Assembly: GCF_022539665.2 (NCBI RefSeq)
Contig: NC_081334.1
Span: 8,154,424 to 8,218,423 of the forward strand
Length of the DNA: 64,000 nucleotides
DNA from: Daphnia carinata
Lineage: Eukaryota > Arthropoda > Branchiopoda > Diplostraca > Daphniidae
Direction of reading: 5' to 3'
Both the position numbers and the translations under genes were made by a program. The notes below the pieces were generated by a model that made no database searches, had not been told where the DNA came from, and worked only from the letters and a program-made list of their open reading frames with translations. This document shows positions 63,847 through 64,000 of this stretch, piece by piece (position 1 is the stretch's first letter; each line of letters begins with the position of its first letter).

Positions 63847-64000
63847 GTAAATATAATCGAACAAGTCTCAAACGTTTTAAAGCTCAAAGTGTTTCATCTT
63901 GTGTTTAACACAAACAGACCTTTTGGATTTTTCTTAAATTGTCCACTGACTTTGGAAATTTTCTGAACATGTGTATCCTTCTTAGTCGATGAAGGTCGCA
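63847..64000 (+). other. Start of second 14-3-3 zeta intron
   Basis: The reading frame stays open by chance for a further 40 codons after the donor, but the residues after CYDVL do not match 14-3-3, so the exon ends at 63846. Confidence 0.85.

Overview
This window looks like a transposon-rich stretch of an arthropod nuclear genome, most likely a branchiopod crustacean such as Daphnia. That placement is an inference. It rests on intron-rich genes with GT-AG junctions, the mix of BEL/Pao, Ty3/Gypsy, Ty1/copia, Tc1/mariner, pogo/Tigger, P-like and Mutator-like (MULE) elements, and an arthropod-like 14-3-3 zeta exon. Nothing looks prokaryotic: there are no operons, ribosome binding sites or CRISPR arrays.

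Layout. 0.3-3.3 kb: a copia-like LTR and a decayed copia pol. 3.9-6.9 kb: a 3,009-bp DNA transposon with 22-bp terminal inverted repeats (TIRs) and a TA duplication, carrying a multi-exon gene that resembles DUF4806 proteins. 7-11.7 kb: Tc1 remnant, a broken coiled-coil gene and a transposase-like ORF. 11.8-14.6 kb: 5' part of a BEL element (LTR, gag, protease) with a solo LTR inside gag. 14.6-18.7 kb and 38.6-43.4 kb: two copies of one composite block (copia-like LTR and leader, a small recurring coding module, an AT-hook-like ORF, the end of a Tigger transposase). 18.9-23.3 kb: P-like transposase, unknown fragments and a ~235-bp minisatellite. 23.3-27.8 kb: a MULE-type element with a 9-bp target duplication that carries a broken, intron-containing piece of a JADE-family gene. 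28.6-38.6 kb: a solo LTR and two BEL elements in opposite orientation. 39.7-40.8 kb: an internally deleted Gypsy element with two 172-bp LTRs. 43-46.4 kb: Tigger transposase and a BEL gag fragment.

48.2-60.2 kb is the most interesting part: a ~12-kb unit bounded by long inverted repeats, carrying in the same direction a DD34E integrase-like gene and a HECT ubiquitin-ligase-like gene. A complete 3.9-kb MULE (634-bp TIRs, 9-bp duplication, spliced transposase) sits in the first integrase intron, and a solo LTR sits just after the HECT gene. The right arm holds a second, decayed inverted copy of the integrase 5' half. It lacks the MULE and so serves as an empty-site and pre-mutation reference. 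Both main genes carry an in-frame stop in this copy.

60.2-64 kb is quiet DNA leading to the only clearly intact host gene, 14-3-3 zeta, of which the probable 5' non-coding exon and first coding exon are in the window.

Exon limits come from reading splice-site-like junctions by eye. Family calls come from motif recognition without database searches.
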